A stretch of 64,000 nucleotides of DNA, from assembly GCF_010548375.1 (NCBI RefSeq), contig NZ_JAAGLY010000005.1:124001-188000 (forward strand). The letters are read 5' to 3'. Below are positions 51,968-59,783 of this stretch, piece after piece; position 1 is the stretch's first letter; every line of letters starts with the position of its first letter. The translations under genes and the position numbers were made by a program. The stretch is from Streptomyces sp. SID13726 (GTDB lineage Bacteria > Actinomycetota > Actinomycetes > Streptomycetales > Streptomycetaceae). The notes below the pieces were generated by a model. That model was not told where the DNA came from and did not search any database. It was given only the letters and a program-made list of their open reading frames with translations.

Positions 51968-53191
51968 TCACGTGGCGGTGAAGGCCAGGACCGTGTTGTG
52001 GCCGCCGAAGCCCAGGGAGTGGCTGAGGGCCAGGCGGACGGGGTGGGTGCGGCCGGGCCCGGTGACGATGTCGAGGCCGGTCGTGGAGTCGTCGGGGGCG
52101 TGGAAGTTGGCGGTGGGCGGCACGGTCCGGTGGGTGATGCTCAGTACGGTCAGGGCGGCCTCGATGGCGCCGGCCGCTCCCATGGTGTGGCCCAGGACCC
52201 CTTTCGCCGACGTCACCGCAGGAGGCCTGCGGGGGTAGAGCGCGCGGATCGCGGTGGCCTCCACACGGTCGTTGAGCGGGGTGCTGGTGCCGTGCGCGTT
52301 GACGTGGTCGACGTCGTCAGGACCGGCGCCCGCCTGGTCGAGGGCGTTCAGGGTGGCCGCCCGCAGTCCCGCTCCCTCCGGGTGCGGGGCGGTGGGGTGG
52401 TGGGCGTCGCTGGTGCTGCCGTGGCCCGCGAGCCGGGCCAGCGGACGGGCGCCGCGGGCGGCTGCGTGCCGGCCGCGCTCCAGGACCAGCACCCCGCAGC
52501 CCTCGCCGAGGACGAAGCCGTCCCGGTCCCGGTCGAAGGGGCGTGAGGCGCGTCCGGGGTCGTGCTCGCGCCGGGACAGCGCGCCCATCTTGGCGAACGC
52601 GGCGGCGCACAGCGGGGTGACCATCGCGTCGGTGCCGCCCGCCACGGCGATGTCACAGGCCCCCGACCGCAGCAGCAGACAGGCCGTGACGATCGCCGTC
52701 GCCCCCGAGGCGCAGGCCGTGGAGGTCTGCAGGGAGGGCCCGGTCACCCCCAGGTCGAGGGCGAGGTGGCCCGCCGCCATGTTGGGCAGGAAGGCCGTCA
52801 TGGTGAGCGGGGACAGCGCCCCGGGACCGGCGGCGAGGAGCTTGTGATGCTGGGCTTCCAGGGTGTCGATGCCGCCCGCCGCCGTGCCGACCACCACGGC
52901 CACCCGGGCCGGGTCCCACTCCGCCGGGTCCAGGCCCGCCGAGCCGAGCGCCTCCCGGGCCGCCGTCAGCAGGAACCGCGTGCTCCGGTCGAAGCGCCAC
53001 AGCCGCCCCCGGCCCGACGGCAGGTCCGGCACCCGGCACGACATCCGCACCGGCGCCTCGGCCAGGGCGGGGTCGGCACGCGCGGTGGACGAGGCCGCGC
53101 ACACGGCCTCCCAGGTGGCTGGGGCGCCGGTTCCGCCCGGGGTCACGAGGCCGATGCCGGTGACGGTGATGTCGTCGGGTGCCGGGTTCAC
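51968..53191 (-). CDS. Beta-ketoacyl-ACP synthase II-like (KAS II/FabF)
   Basis: The 407-residue condensing enzyme extends acyl chains by decarboxylative condensation with malonyl-ACP. The catalytic triad is complete: Cys160 in STACASG, His300 in VNAHGTSTPLND and His335 in KGVLGHTMGAAG, with the final HSLGFGGHN. No chain-length-factor partner is adjacent, so it probably acts as a homodimer. GTG 53191 follows AAGG and overlaps the stop of a 49-codon fragment by GTGA. It is the last gene of the acyl-assembly operon. Confidence 0.9.
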   Translation of the reverse strand: MNPAPDDITVTGIGLVTPGGTGAPATWEAVCAASSTARADPALAEAPVRMSCRVPDLPSGRGRLWRFDRSTRFLLTAAREALGSAGLDPAEWDPARVAVVVGTAAGGIDTLEAQHHKLLAAGPGALSPLTMTAFLPNMAAGHLALDLGVTGPSLQTSTACASGATAIVTACLLLRSGACDIAVAGGTDAMVTPLCAAAFAKMGALSRREHDPGRASRPFDRDRDGFVLGEGCGVLVLERGRHAAARGARPLARLAGHGSTSDAHHPTAPHPEGAGLRAATLNALDQAGAGPDDVDHVNAHGTSTPLNDRVEATAIRALYPRRPPAVTSAKGVLGHTMGAAGAIEAALTVLSITHRTVPPTANFHAPDDSTTGLDIVTGPGRTHPVRLALSHSLGFGGHNTVLAFTAT

Positions 53192-53373
53192 TGGGCGGCC
53201 TTGGGCTTGGGTGCCGGGTCGGCGGTGGTGGGGAGTGTGGTCGCGCACGCCGTCTCCGAGGTGGCTGGGGCTCCGATTCCGCCCGGGGTCACGAGGCCGA
53301 TGCCGGTGACGGTGATGTCGTCGGGCGCCGGGTTCACTGGGCGGCCTCGCGCCTGGGCGCCGGGTCGGCCGTG
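53097..53373. repeat. 146-bp tandem duplication at ACP/KAS junction
   Basis: Copies at about 53097-53227 and 53243-53373 share about 130 bp with an offset of 146 bp and roughly 85-90 percent identity. Each contains the end of an ACP-like frame, a GTGA overlap and the first codons of KAS II. Confidence 0.88.
53188..53337 (-). pseudogene. Duplicated 49-codon fragment of KAS II start
   Basis: The frame reads VNPAPDDITVTGIGLVTPGG and ends ADPAPKPKAAQ. It is thus the first 31 codons of the KAS gene joined to a copy of the ACP C-terminus. Its GTG overlaps the ACP stop, and its own stop overlaps the KAS GTG, so coupling through it is kept. It arose from the 146-bp tandem duplication. It may be translated as a short peptide but cannot be catalytic. 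Confidence 0.8.
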
Positions 53374-53603
53374 CCGAGCAGTGCGGTCACCGCGCGCGCC
53401 ACGTCGGTGACGGTGACGTCGGCGGAGGCCGCGGAGTCGTCGAGCGGTACCCGCCACTCCTCCTGGAGGGTGACGTACAGCTCCACCACGGCCAGCGAGT
53501 CCAGGTCCAGCTCGCCGAGGGTGGCGGTGGCCCGGATGCGGTCGGGGTCGACCTCGAACTTGTCGGCGAGCAGGGTCACGAGGTGGTCGTAGACGCGGTC
53601 CAT
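53334..53603 (-). CDS. Acyl carrier protein
   Basis: This 89-residue carrier holds growing chains on phosphopantetheine at Ser36 in ELDLDSLAVVELY. It begins MDRVYDHLVTLLADKFEVDP and is acidic, as expected of an ACP. Its start lies inside the 3' end of the KAS III gene (28-bp overlap) and its stop overlaps the duplicated KAS fragment. A Pro/Arg tail, ADPAPRREAAQ, extends past helix 4. Confidence 0.93.
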   Translation of the reverse strand: MDRVYDHLVTLLADKFEVDPDRIRATATLGELDLDSLAVVELYVTLQEEWRVPLDDSAASADVTVTDVARAVTALLGTADPAPRREAAQ

Positions 53604-54700
53604 GGCTGGCTCCCTGTGGGGTCGGGGGTGTCCGGGGCGGTGCGGTCGGTCGGTGGTGCCTCGGCGCGCGGGACCGCGTCCGGCCAGCGCAGGGCGGCCG
53701 AGGCCCAGGTGAGTCCGCCGCCGAAGGCGGTCAGCAGGGTGCGTTCGCCGGGGGCGACGGACCGGTGGACGCCGGGGTCGGCGAGGACGAGGGGGATGGA
53801 GGCGGCCGCGGTGTTGCCCAGCTCGCGGATGTTGCCGTGGCGGTGGGCGGGCGGGATGCCGAGGCGGTCGGCGACGGAGTCCAGGATGCGCTGGTTGGCC
53901 TGGTGGCCGACGAAGGCCCCCACCGACTCGGGCGCCCACTCGGCCTGCCGCAGCACGGCGTCCGCCGAACGGGTCATCCGCCGTACGGCGTGGGCGTAGA
54001 CCTCCCGCCCGCGCATCCGGAAGTGCCGGTCCCGGGGGTCGGACGGCGGCCGGTCGCGCGGGTGCCGGGAGCCGCCGTACGGGACGGTGATGAGGTCGCC
54101 GCCGCTGCCGTCGGCGCCGAGGTCGGTGGCGATCACGGCGCCGGGTTCGCCGGCGGTCCCCAGGCGCAGCAGGACGGCTCCGGCGCCGTCGCCGAAGATC
54201 GGCGCGGTCTCGCGGTCGGCCGGGTCGACGATGGTCGTGTAGGTGTCGGCGCCGATCACCAGGACCGTGGCGCAGGCGGCGCCGCGGATCAGGGCCGTCG
54301 CCGTGGCCAGCCCGTACAGGAAGCCCGAGCAGACGGCGGCGAGGTCGAAGGCCGGGATGGTGCCGAGGCCGAGCCGGTGCGCGACGGCGGGCGCGGTGGC
54401 CGGGCAGGGGTGGTCCGGGGTGCTGGTGGCCAGGAGCAGCAGGTCGGGCCGGGGGCGCCCGGCGGACGCGAGCGCCGCCCGCCCGGCACCGACGGCCAGG
54501 TCGCCGGTGCTGGTGCCGGGCCCGGCGTGCCGGCGGCGGGCGATCCCGGTGCGCTCCCGGATCCAGGTGTCGTCCGTGCGCAGCGCTCCGCGGGCCACGA
54601 CCGTGTCGTTGTCGACGACCCGGTCCGGGAGACAGGCGCCGATGCCCGTGACGACCGCGGTGACCTCGGGGGAGTCCGGTGGGCGCACGACGGTCCTCAT
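53576..54700 (-). CDS. Beta-ketoacyl-ACP synthase III-like enzyme 1
   Basis: The 374-residue thiolase-fold enzyme starts chains from an acyl-CoA. The triad is intact: Cys124 in AAVCSGFLYG, His266 in GHQANQRI and Asn296 in GNTAAASIP. The C-terminal 28 residues (TDRTAPDTPDPTGSQ...) are a low-complexity extension overlapping the ACP gene. Its start overlaps the SDR stop by ATGA. Two KAS III enzymes in one operon suggest two distinct loading or condensing steps, or one acting as an acyl transferase. Confidence 0.9.
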   Translation of the reverse strand: MRTVVRPPDSPEVTAVVTGIGACLPDRVVDNDTVVARGALRTDDTWIRERTGIARRRHAGPGTSTGDLAVGAGRAALASAGRPRPDLLLLATSTPDHPCPATAPAVAHRLGLGTIPAFDLAAVCSGFLYGLATATALIRGAACATVLVIGADTYTTIVDPADRETAPIFGDGAGAVLLRLGTAGEPGAVIATDLGADGSGGDLITVPYGGSRHPRDRPPSDPRDRHFRMRGREVYAHAVRRMTRSADAVLRQAEWAPESVGAFVGHQANQRILDSVADRLGIPPAHRHGNIRELGNTAAASIPLVLADPGVHRSVAPGERTLLTAFGGGLTWASAALRWPDAVPRAEAPPTDRTAPDTPDPTGSQPWTASTTTS

Positions 54701-55563
54701 GCCGGGGCGAGGGGCGGGGCGAGGGGCGGGGCGAACGGTGAGGCGGGCTTGGGGTGACCGGCCAGGCCGCCGTCCGGGACCGAGAGGCCGCCGTCCACGA
54801 CGAGCGCGTGCCCGGTGACGAAGGAGGAGGCCGGGGAGGCGAGGAAGAGCGTGGCGCCGACGACCTCCTCCACCGCGGCCCAGCGCCCCAGCGGGACATG
54901 GCTGGTGAGCCAGTCCGAGAGGGGGCCCGCGGTGCTGGCGAACTCCGTCATGTCGGTGCGGGTCCAGCCGGGGCACAGGGCGTTGACGCGGATGCCCTGC
55001 CGGGCCCAGCCGACCGCGAGACTGCGGGACAGGGAGAGCTGCGCGGCCTTCGTGGCGGCGTACGCCTCCATCATGGGCGTGCCGACGAGACCGGCCACCG
55101 ACGACATCAGGACCAGACTGGCGCGCTCCGAGGCGGCCAGATGAGGGTGGGCGGCCCGGCACAGGGCGGCCGTGGCGTTGAGGTTGACGGTGACGACGCT
55201 GTCCCAGTCCGGCTGCTCGGCGAGTTGCAGCGGCAGCAGTAGGGGGCTGCCGTCCTCGGCCGTCGGGAGGGTGCCCGCGTTGTGCACCACGACGTCCAGG
55301 CCGCCGAGCGCTGCCGCCGCCGCGTCGGCGAGACCGGCCGCGACACCGGGTTCCGCGAGGTCGCCGGCGAGGGCCACGGCCTTGCGGCCCCGGTCCTCCA
55401 CCGCCCCCACGGTCGCGTCGAGGGCGGCCCGTGTCCGCGCGGTGACCGCCACGTCGCAGCCCGCGTCGGCCAGCGCCTCGGCGACGGCCCTGCCGATGCC
55501 CCGGGAGGCGCCGGTCACCAGGGCGCGGGCGCCGTCGAGACGGAACAGATCCAGGACGTTCAC
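54697..55563 (-). CDS. SDR-family ketoreductase
   Basis: The 288-residue short-chain dehydrogenase has TGASRGIG near 17-24, the NNAG-equivalent HNAG, the catalytic Ser in MSSVAG and YAATK, so it is an active NAD(P)H-dependent enzyme. In this operon it most likely reduces 3-oxoacyl-ACP. The tail APPLAPPLAPA comes from a short DNA repeat near 54705-54740. GTG 55563 has GGAG seven bases before it, and both ends overlap neighbouring genes by 4 bp. Confidence 0.9.
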   Translation of the reverse strand: MNVLDLFRLDGARALVTGASRGIGRAVAEALADAGCDVAVTARTRAALDATVGAVEDRGRKAVALAGDLAEPGVAAGLADAAAAALGGLDVVVHNAGTLPTAEDGSPLLLPLQLAEQPDWDSVVTVNLNATAALCRAAHPHLAASERASLVLMSSVAGLVGTPMMEAYAATKAAQLSLSRSLAVGWARQGIRVNALCPGWTRTDMTEFASTAGPLSDWLTSHVPLGRWAAVEEVVGATLFLASPASSFVTGHALVVDGGLSVPDGGLAGHPKPASPFAPPLAPPLAPA

Positions 55564-56615
55564 CGGAGGACTCCTTCTGGTGCGGAGGGGTGGGTGGGGG
55601 TGTGCGGCAGGGCGGGTGCCCCGCTCCAGGTCAGCAGGGCGCTGCCCCAGGTCATCCCGGCGCCGAAGACGGCGACGAGGACCCGGTCGCCGGTCCGCAG
55701 CCGCCGGCCGGCGGCGGCGCGGGCGAGGGCGTACGGGGCGCTGGCGGCGCCGATGTTGCCGACCTCGTCGCCGACGACGGCCGCCCGGCCGGCGGGGATG
55801 CCGAGGTCGGCGCCGATGCGCCGCAGCAGGACGGGGTTGGGCTGGTGGGCGATGACGCAGTCGACGTCGTCGAGGCTCAGGCCGCCCTGTTCGAGGGCGT
55901 CGGTGACCAGCCGGGGGAAGACGTCGGTGATGAACCGGCCGATGGTCCGGCCGTCCATGTGGACCCGGTGGCCGCCGTCGGCGAGCGTCGCCGCGCTGGC
56001 CGGCCTGCGGCTGCCCCCGGCCGGGATCAGCACCCGGTCGGCGAGGGCGCCGTCGGAGCCGAGGCTGAACCGGGTGAACCCCTCGGCGGCGGGCACCGGG
56101 CCCAGTACGGAGGCGGCGGCCCCGTCGGCGAACAGCACCGCCGTGCCCCGGTCGGCCGGGTCGAGGAACCGGGAGTACACCTCGACGCCGACCACGGCCG
56201 CGTACCGCACCTCGCCGGAGACGCGCAGCCAGTCGTGCGCCACCTTGGCCGCGAACAGCCAGCCCGAACAGGCGGCGCTGACGTCGAGGGCCACGGCGTT
56301 CCGGGCGCCCAGCACGGCCTGCACCCGGCACGCGGTGGAGGGGCCCAGCTCGTCGGGCGTCGAGGTCGCGCACACCAGTAGCCCGATGTCGGCGACGTCG
56401 ATCCCGGCGGCCTCGGCGGCGGCCCGGACCGCGTGCGCGGCCAGGTCGGAGGCGGCCTCGTCCGGCCCGGCCACATGCCGGCTGAGCACTCCGGTGCGCT
56501 CGCCTATCCACTCCGCCGTCACCCCGGCGCCGCGCGCCACCTCGGCGTTGGTGCGGACCGTCGGCGGCAGATAGCTGCCCATGCCGAGGACTCCGATACG
56601 GCGCTCCCCGCTCAT
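55560..56615 (-). CDS. Beta-ketoacyl-ACP synthase III-like enzyme 2
   Basis: This 351-residue KAS III homologue has Cys116 in SAACSGWLFAA, His257 in IAHQPNPVL and Asn287 in GNIGAASAP, so the catalytic set is complete. It differs clearly from the other KAS III in the operon and lacks its C-terminal tail. It begins MSGERRIGVLGMGSYLPP. ATGA overlap with the flavoprotein gene upstream and 4-bp overlap with the SDR gene downstream show a single co-translated unit. Confidence 0.9.
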   Translation of the reverse strand: MSGERRIGVLGMGSYLPPTVRTNAEVARGAGVTAEWIGERTGVLSRHVAGPDEAASDLAAHAVRAAAEAAGIDVADIGLLVCATSTPDELGPSTACRVQAVLGARNAVALDVSAACSGWLFAAKVAHDWLRVSGEVRYAAVVGVEVYSRFLDPADRGTAVLFADGAAASVLGPVPAAEGFTRFSLGSDGALADRVLIPAGGSRRPASAATLADGGHRVHMDGRTIGRFITDVFPRLVTDALEQGGLSLDDVDCVIAHQPNPVLLRRIGADLGIPAGRAAVVGDEVGNIGAASAPYALARAAAGRRLRTGDRVLVAVFGAGMTWGSALLTWSGAPALPHTPTHPSAPEGVLR

Positions 56616-58384
56616 GCCGTGCCCCCGCGGGTCCAGGTGGGGTCGGCGGCGAGGTCCTTCGGGAAGGCGAACGCCTCGGTCAGCAAAGGGAGTCGGGGCA
56701 GCAGCGCGTCGCACAGCTCGTCGGCGGCACCGGGCAGTTCCCGGACGTCCGCGGGCCGGAGCGTGCCGTGGGCCAGCAGCGAACCGGCGAGGCGCCGGGC
56801 GGCCACGACCCCGTGCAGGGCGGCCAGCGGACGCAGCGCCTCGGCCAGCGACTGGTCCTGTACGGCGTCCAGCGCGCGGACCGTGTCCCCGGCCAGGAGC
56901 GCGGTCGCGTGGACCTCGCCGAGCAGACCGGCGTCCTCCAGCAGCGGGTTCCACACCTCGAAGGGCGTGCGGTCGCCCGTGGCGCGCGAGCGGTGCGCCA
57001 ACTCCCGTGCCAACGTGGCCTCATGACGGCGTACGACGGCGGTCCACCAGCCCGGTGCGAGAGGCGAGGGCAGTGCCGTGACGGGTGCCTCGGGTCCGTC
57101 GGCCTCGCGCGCCTCGTCGGCCAGGGCGCGGCCGATGTCGTAGAGGATGAGCTGGCTGTCGCCGCCCGCGGTGTCGAAGGCGTCGTGGAAACCGCCGTAC
57201 GCGGCAAGGCGGTTGGCGTCCAGATGGCCGGAGAAGCCGCAGCGCCGGCGGCACTCGGCGATCAGTTGGGCGGCGAGCCGGACCGTGACGGCCTTGTAGG
57301 CGGCGAGCGGGCGGCTGACGGCGGCCCAGGGCGTGAAGCCCATCGCCGTGCCGGTGCCGGGCGGTTGTGCGCGGCCCGCGAGGGACTCCTCCCACACCCG
57401 GCGCGCCCCGTGCGCGGCGCAGGTCAGGGCGAACGCGTCGGCCAGCGCGCCCAGTACCGCGCGCTGCTGGGTCCGGTAGCTGAGGAGGGGGGCGCCGGGG
57501 GACAGCCGGGCCTGGGTGGGGCGGCCGCGGGCGTAGTCGACGGCCTGTACGGCGGACTGGCGGGCGGTGGCGGCGGCGACCGCGGGCATGGTCGCCCACA
57601 GGCCCTGGCCGACGCGCAGGGTGCGTTCCAGGCGGCGTTCGGGGGAGCCCGCGGGGTCGTGGAAGGTGCCGTCGGACTCGCGGGCCGCGCCGTCCGCGAG
57701 CCACTGCCCGTACGGCACGCGGACGTGGTCGAAGCGGACCTGGACGTAGTCGAGGGGCAGCGCGCCCAGGCCGAGCGGGGAGGACACCTCGATGCCGGGC
57801 AGGAGTCCTTCGGCGCCGGACAGGTCGACCACGAATCCGAAGACCCCGCGGTCGGTGCCGTCGGTGACCAGCCGGGCCAGCACCACCGCGGTCTGCGGCA
57901 CGTCCAGGGTGCCCGCGCTGCCGAACTTCGCGGCGCCGGGGTCCGGGGTGTGCAGGACGAACTCGCCGGATTCCGGGTCGAGTTCGGCGACGGTACGGGT
58001 CGCGAGGTGGCTGTTCGCCCGCCCGGCCTCGGTGATCAGGTAGACGCCCTTGGCCCGTCCTGAGCGCAGTGCCTCCATGCGCCCGGCCAAGTGGGTTGAT
58101 CCGTCGCCCAGTCGGGCCATCGAGCCGAGGCAGAGCAGGTGGTGGACCAGTGCCGCGAGACACAGGGACGGGTCGGTCACGGCCGTCCACGCGTGGAGGG
58201 CGGTCAGCCGCGCGGGGTCCTCGAAGAGCCGGTCCGCGGGCGGGAGGGTGGCGCCCAGGGCTCCCAGGCGGTGCAGGAGTTGGGGGTCGTCGGTGGCGAG
58301 GGCCTTGTGGAGTTCGGTGAGGAAGGCGGGGTCGCAGGGGCCGTGGACGAGGCGGTGCAGCTCTTCCTGGGCGGTGGGGGGCAT
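56612..58384 (-). CDS. Acyl-CoA oxidase/dehydrogenase-like flavoprotein
   Basis: The protein of about 590 residues has the acyl-CoA oxidase layout: a middle beta-domain (VYLITEAGRANSHLATRTVAELD, HTPDPGAAKFGSAG, VVDLSGAEGLLPGIEV, LDYVQVRFDHVRVP) and C-terminal helical domains with CRRRCGFSGHLDANRLAAYGGFHDAFDTAGGDSQLILYDIGRAL. Such FAD enzymes introduce an alpha-beta double bond into an acyl thioester. An in-frame GTG at 58585, overlapping the acyltransferase stop by GTGA, would add 67 Pro/Thr-rich residues; I prefer ATG 58384 with GGAG upstream. Confidence 0.85.
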   Translation of the reverse strand: MPPTAQEELHRLVHGPCDPAFLTELHKALATDDPQLLHRLGALGATLPPADRLFEDPARLTALHAWTAVTDPSLCLAALVHHLLCLGSMARLGDGSTHLAGRMEALRSGRAKGVYLITEAGRANSHLATRTVAELDPESGEFVLHTPDPGAAKFGSAGTLDVPQTAVVLARLVTDGTDRGVFGFVVDLSGAEGLLPGIEVSSPLGLGALPLDYVQVRFDHVRVPYGQWLADGAARESDGTFHDPAGSPERRLERTLRVGQGLWATMPAVAAATARQSAVQAVDYARGRPTQARLSPGAPLLSYRTQQRAVLGALADAFALTCAAHGARRVWEESLAGRAQPPGTGTAMGFTPWAAVSRPLAAYKAVTVRLAAQLIAECRRRCGFSGHLDANRLAAYGGFHDAFDTAGGDSQLILYDIGRALADEAREADGPEAPVTALPSPLAPGWWTAVVRRHEATLARELAHRSRATGDRTPFEVWNPLLEDAGLLGEVHATALLAGDTVRALDAVQDQSLAEALRPLAALHGVVAARRLAGSLLAHGTLRPADVRELPGAADELCDALLPRLPLLTEAFAFPKDLAADPTWTRGGTA

Positions 58385-58581
58385 CGCTGGGGCTCCGGGG
58401 TCGGGGGAGGGGAGGGGAGGTGCGGACTCGGAGGCGCTGTTCGATGTGGGGGTCGCCGGGTGGGGTGGGCTTCTGGGGGGGGGCGCCGGATGGGGTCGGT
58501 CTCTGCGCGGGTCGTGCGGGTCGTGCGGATCGCCAGGTGAGGTCGGTGTCCGTGTCGGTGTGTCCGTGTTCGACGTGCGGA

Positions 58582-59562
58582 TCACCAGGCGAAGTCGGGT
58601 TCCGTCAGCGGGGCGTGGACGGGGAGCGCGTCTGCGGCAAGCACTCTGCGGGCACTTGCCGCCAGCGCGCTGCCCGTGCCCGCCTCGAAGGCGACGTCCG
58701 GGCGGTGTTCGGCCACCTGGTGCAGCACCGTGGGCACCACGGCGGGCAGGGTCAGGCAGTCCGCCAGGCGGCGGGGCAGGTCGTCGTCGGGGCCGTAACG
58801 GCGGCCCGCCACGGCCGAGTACACCGGCAAGCGCGCCGGAGCGAAGGCGTAGGCCCGCAGTGACGCGGCGAACTTCTCGGACTGGGCGGTGAGTTCGGGG
58901 TGGTGGGAGGAGAACGGCAGCCGTAGTCGCGCGGCCGGTACCGACTGGTCCGCGGCCGTCTTCTCGACCCGGGCCAGGTCGGACACCGGGCCGGCGAGCA
59001 CCACCGAGCGGTCGTCGTTGACGACGGCGACCACCGTGTCGGTCGCCCCGGCCCGTTCCAGCAGGCGCCGCGCGGACGGTTCCGGGCAGGACAGCAGGGT
59101 CAGTCCGCCCGGACAGCCGGCGAGGACGAGGGCCAGGTCGTGGGCGGCCCGGGCGCCGTCGGGGACGGTGAGGACCCCGGCCGAGGCCAGCGCGGCGATC
59201 TCGCCGAAGCTCACCCCGACGACCGCAGACGGCTCGCCCCAGGAGGCGCACAGGGCCCGGTGCACCGTCAACGAGGCACCGTAGAGCGCGAGTTGGGCGA
59301 GTCCGGGACCGGCGTGCGCCAACTCCCGGCCGCTGGGCGGTCTCTGGCCGAGGAGCCAGGGCCCGAGCCGGGGCAGTCCGCGCTCGGCCGTGACCTGGTC
59401 GACCTCCTCGAAGACCTGGCGGGCGGCCGTCGCGAGACCGGTGCCGGGGCGGACGGCGCCTGCCAGGGCGGCGACGGAGAAGTCGCCCTGGCCCGGGAAC
59501 AGATGGACGCTGGAGGGTCGGCGGGACGGACGGTCCGGCCGTTGTGCGGAGCTGATGCGCAT
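58582..59562 (-). CDS. Acyl-carrier-protein acyltransferase (FabD-like)
   Basis: This 326-residue acyltransferase has LFPGQG near 21-26, the nucleophile Ser118 in GVSFGEIAAL (Val in place of the usual His before Ser) and a histidine in PFSSHHPEL near 220. The Arg that binds the malonyl carboxylate, about 25 residues after the Ser in FabD, is replaced by Leu (HDLALVLAG). It may therefore move a non-carboxylated acyl group. It is the first gene of the operon, and AAGGG lies six bases before the ATG. Confidence 0.85.
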   Translation of the reverse strand: MRISSAQRPDRPSRRPSSVHLFPGQGDFSVAALAGAVRPGTGLATAARQVFEEVDQVTAERGLPRLGPWLLGQRPPSGRELAHAGPGLAQLALYGASLTVHRALCASWGEPSAVVGVSFGEIAALASAGVLTVPDGARAAHDLALVLAGCPGGLTLLSCPEPSARRLLERAGATDTVVAVVNDDRSVVLAGPVSDLARVEKTAADQSVPAARLRLPFSSHHPELTAQSEKFAASLRAYAFAPARLPVYSAVAGRRYGPDDDLPRRLADCLTLPAVVPTVLHQVAEHRPDVAFEAGTGSALAASARRVLAADALPVHAPLTEPDFAW

Positions 59563-59716
59563 CTCAACCCTTCCGTCGGAGCAGGTCAGCGGTGCACAGG
59601 GGGCGTACGGCGGCCGTGGGTGCGCCTTCGGTGCGCACTGTGCACGGTCATGAGGAGCGCCGCACCCTGAGCCTGCCTGATCGGCATCGCTTGCAGCGCC
59701 TGTGCGAGAGGCGAAC

Positions 59717-59742
59717 GTGTTGAACACACACGGGTGTTGAAC
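59717..59742. promoter_or_regulatory. Paired GTGTTGAAC sites in divergent promoter
   Basis: GTGTTGAAC occurs at 59717-59725 and 59734-59742, 17 bp apart. The first extends to the perfect inverted repeat GTGTT-G-AACAC. The pair lies between the acyl-assembly operon and the divergent XRE regulator, the expected place for that regulator to bind. Confidence 0.55.
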
Positions 59743-59783
59743 CGCCGTACTCACGACCGGCGGAGCGGGACAGGAAGAGGAGC

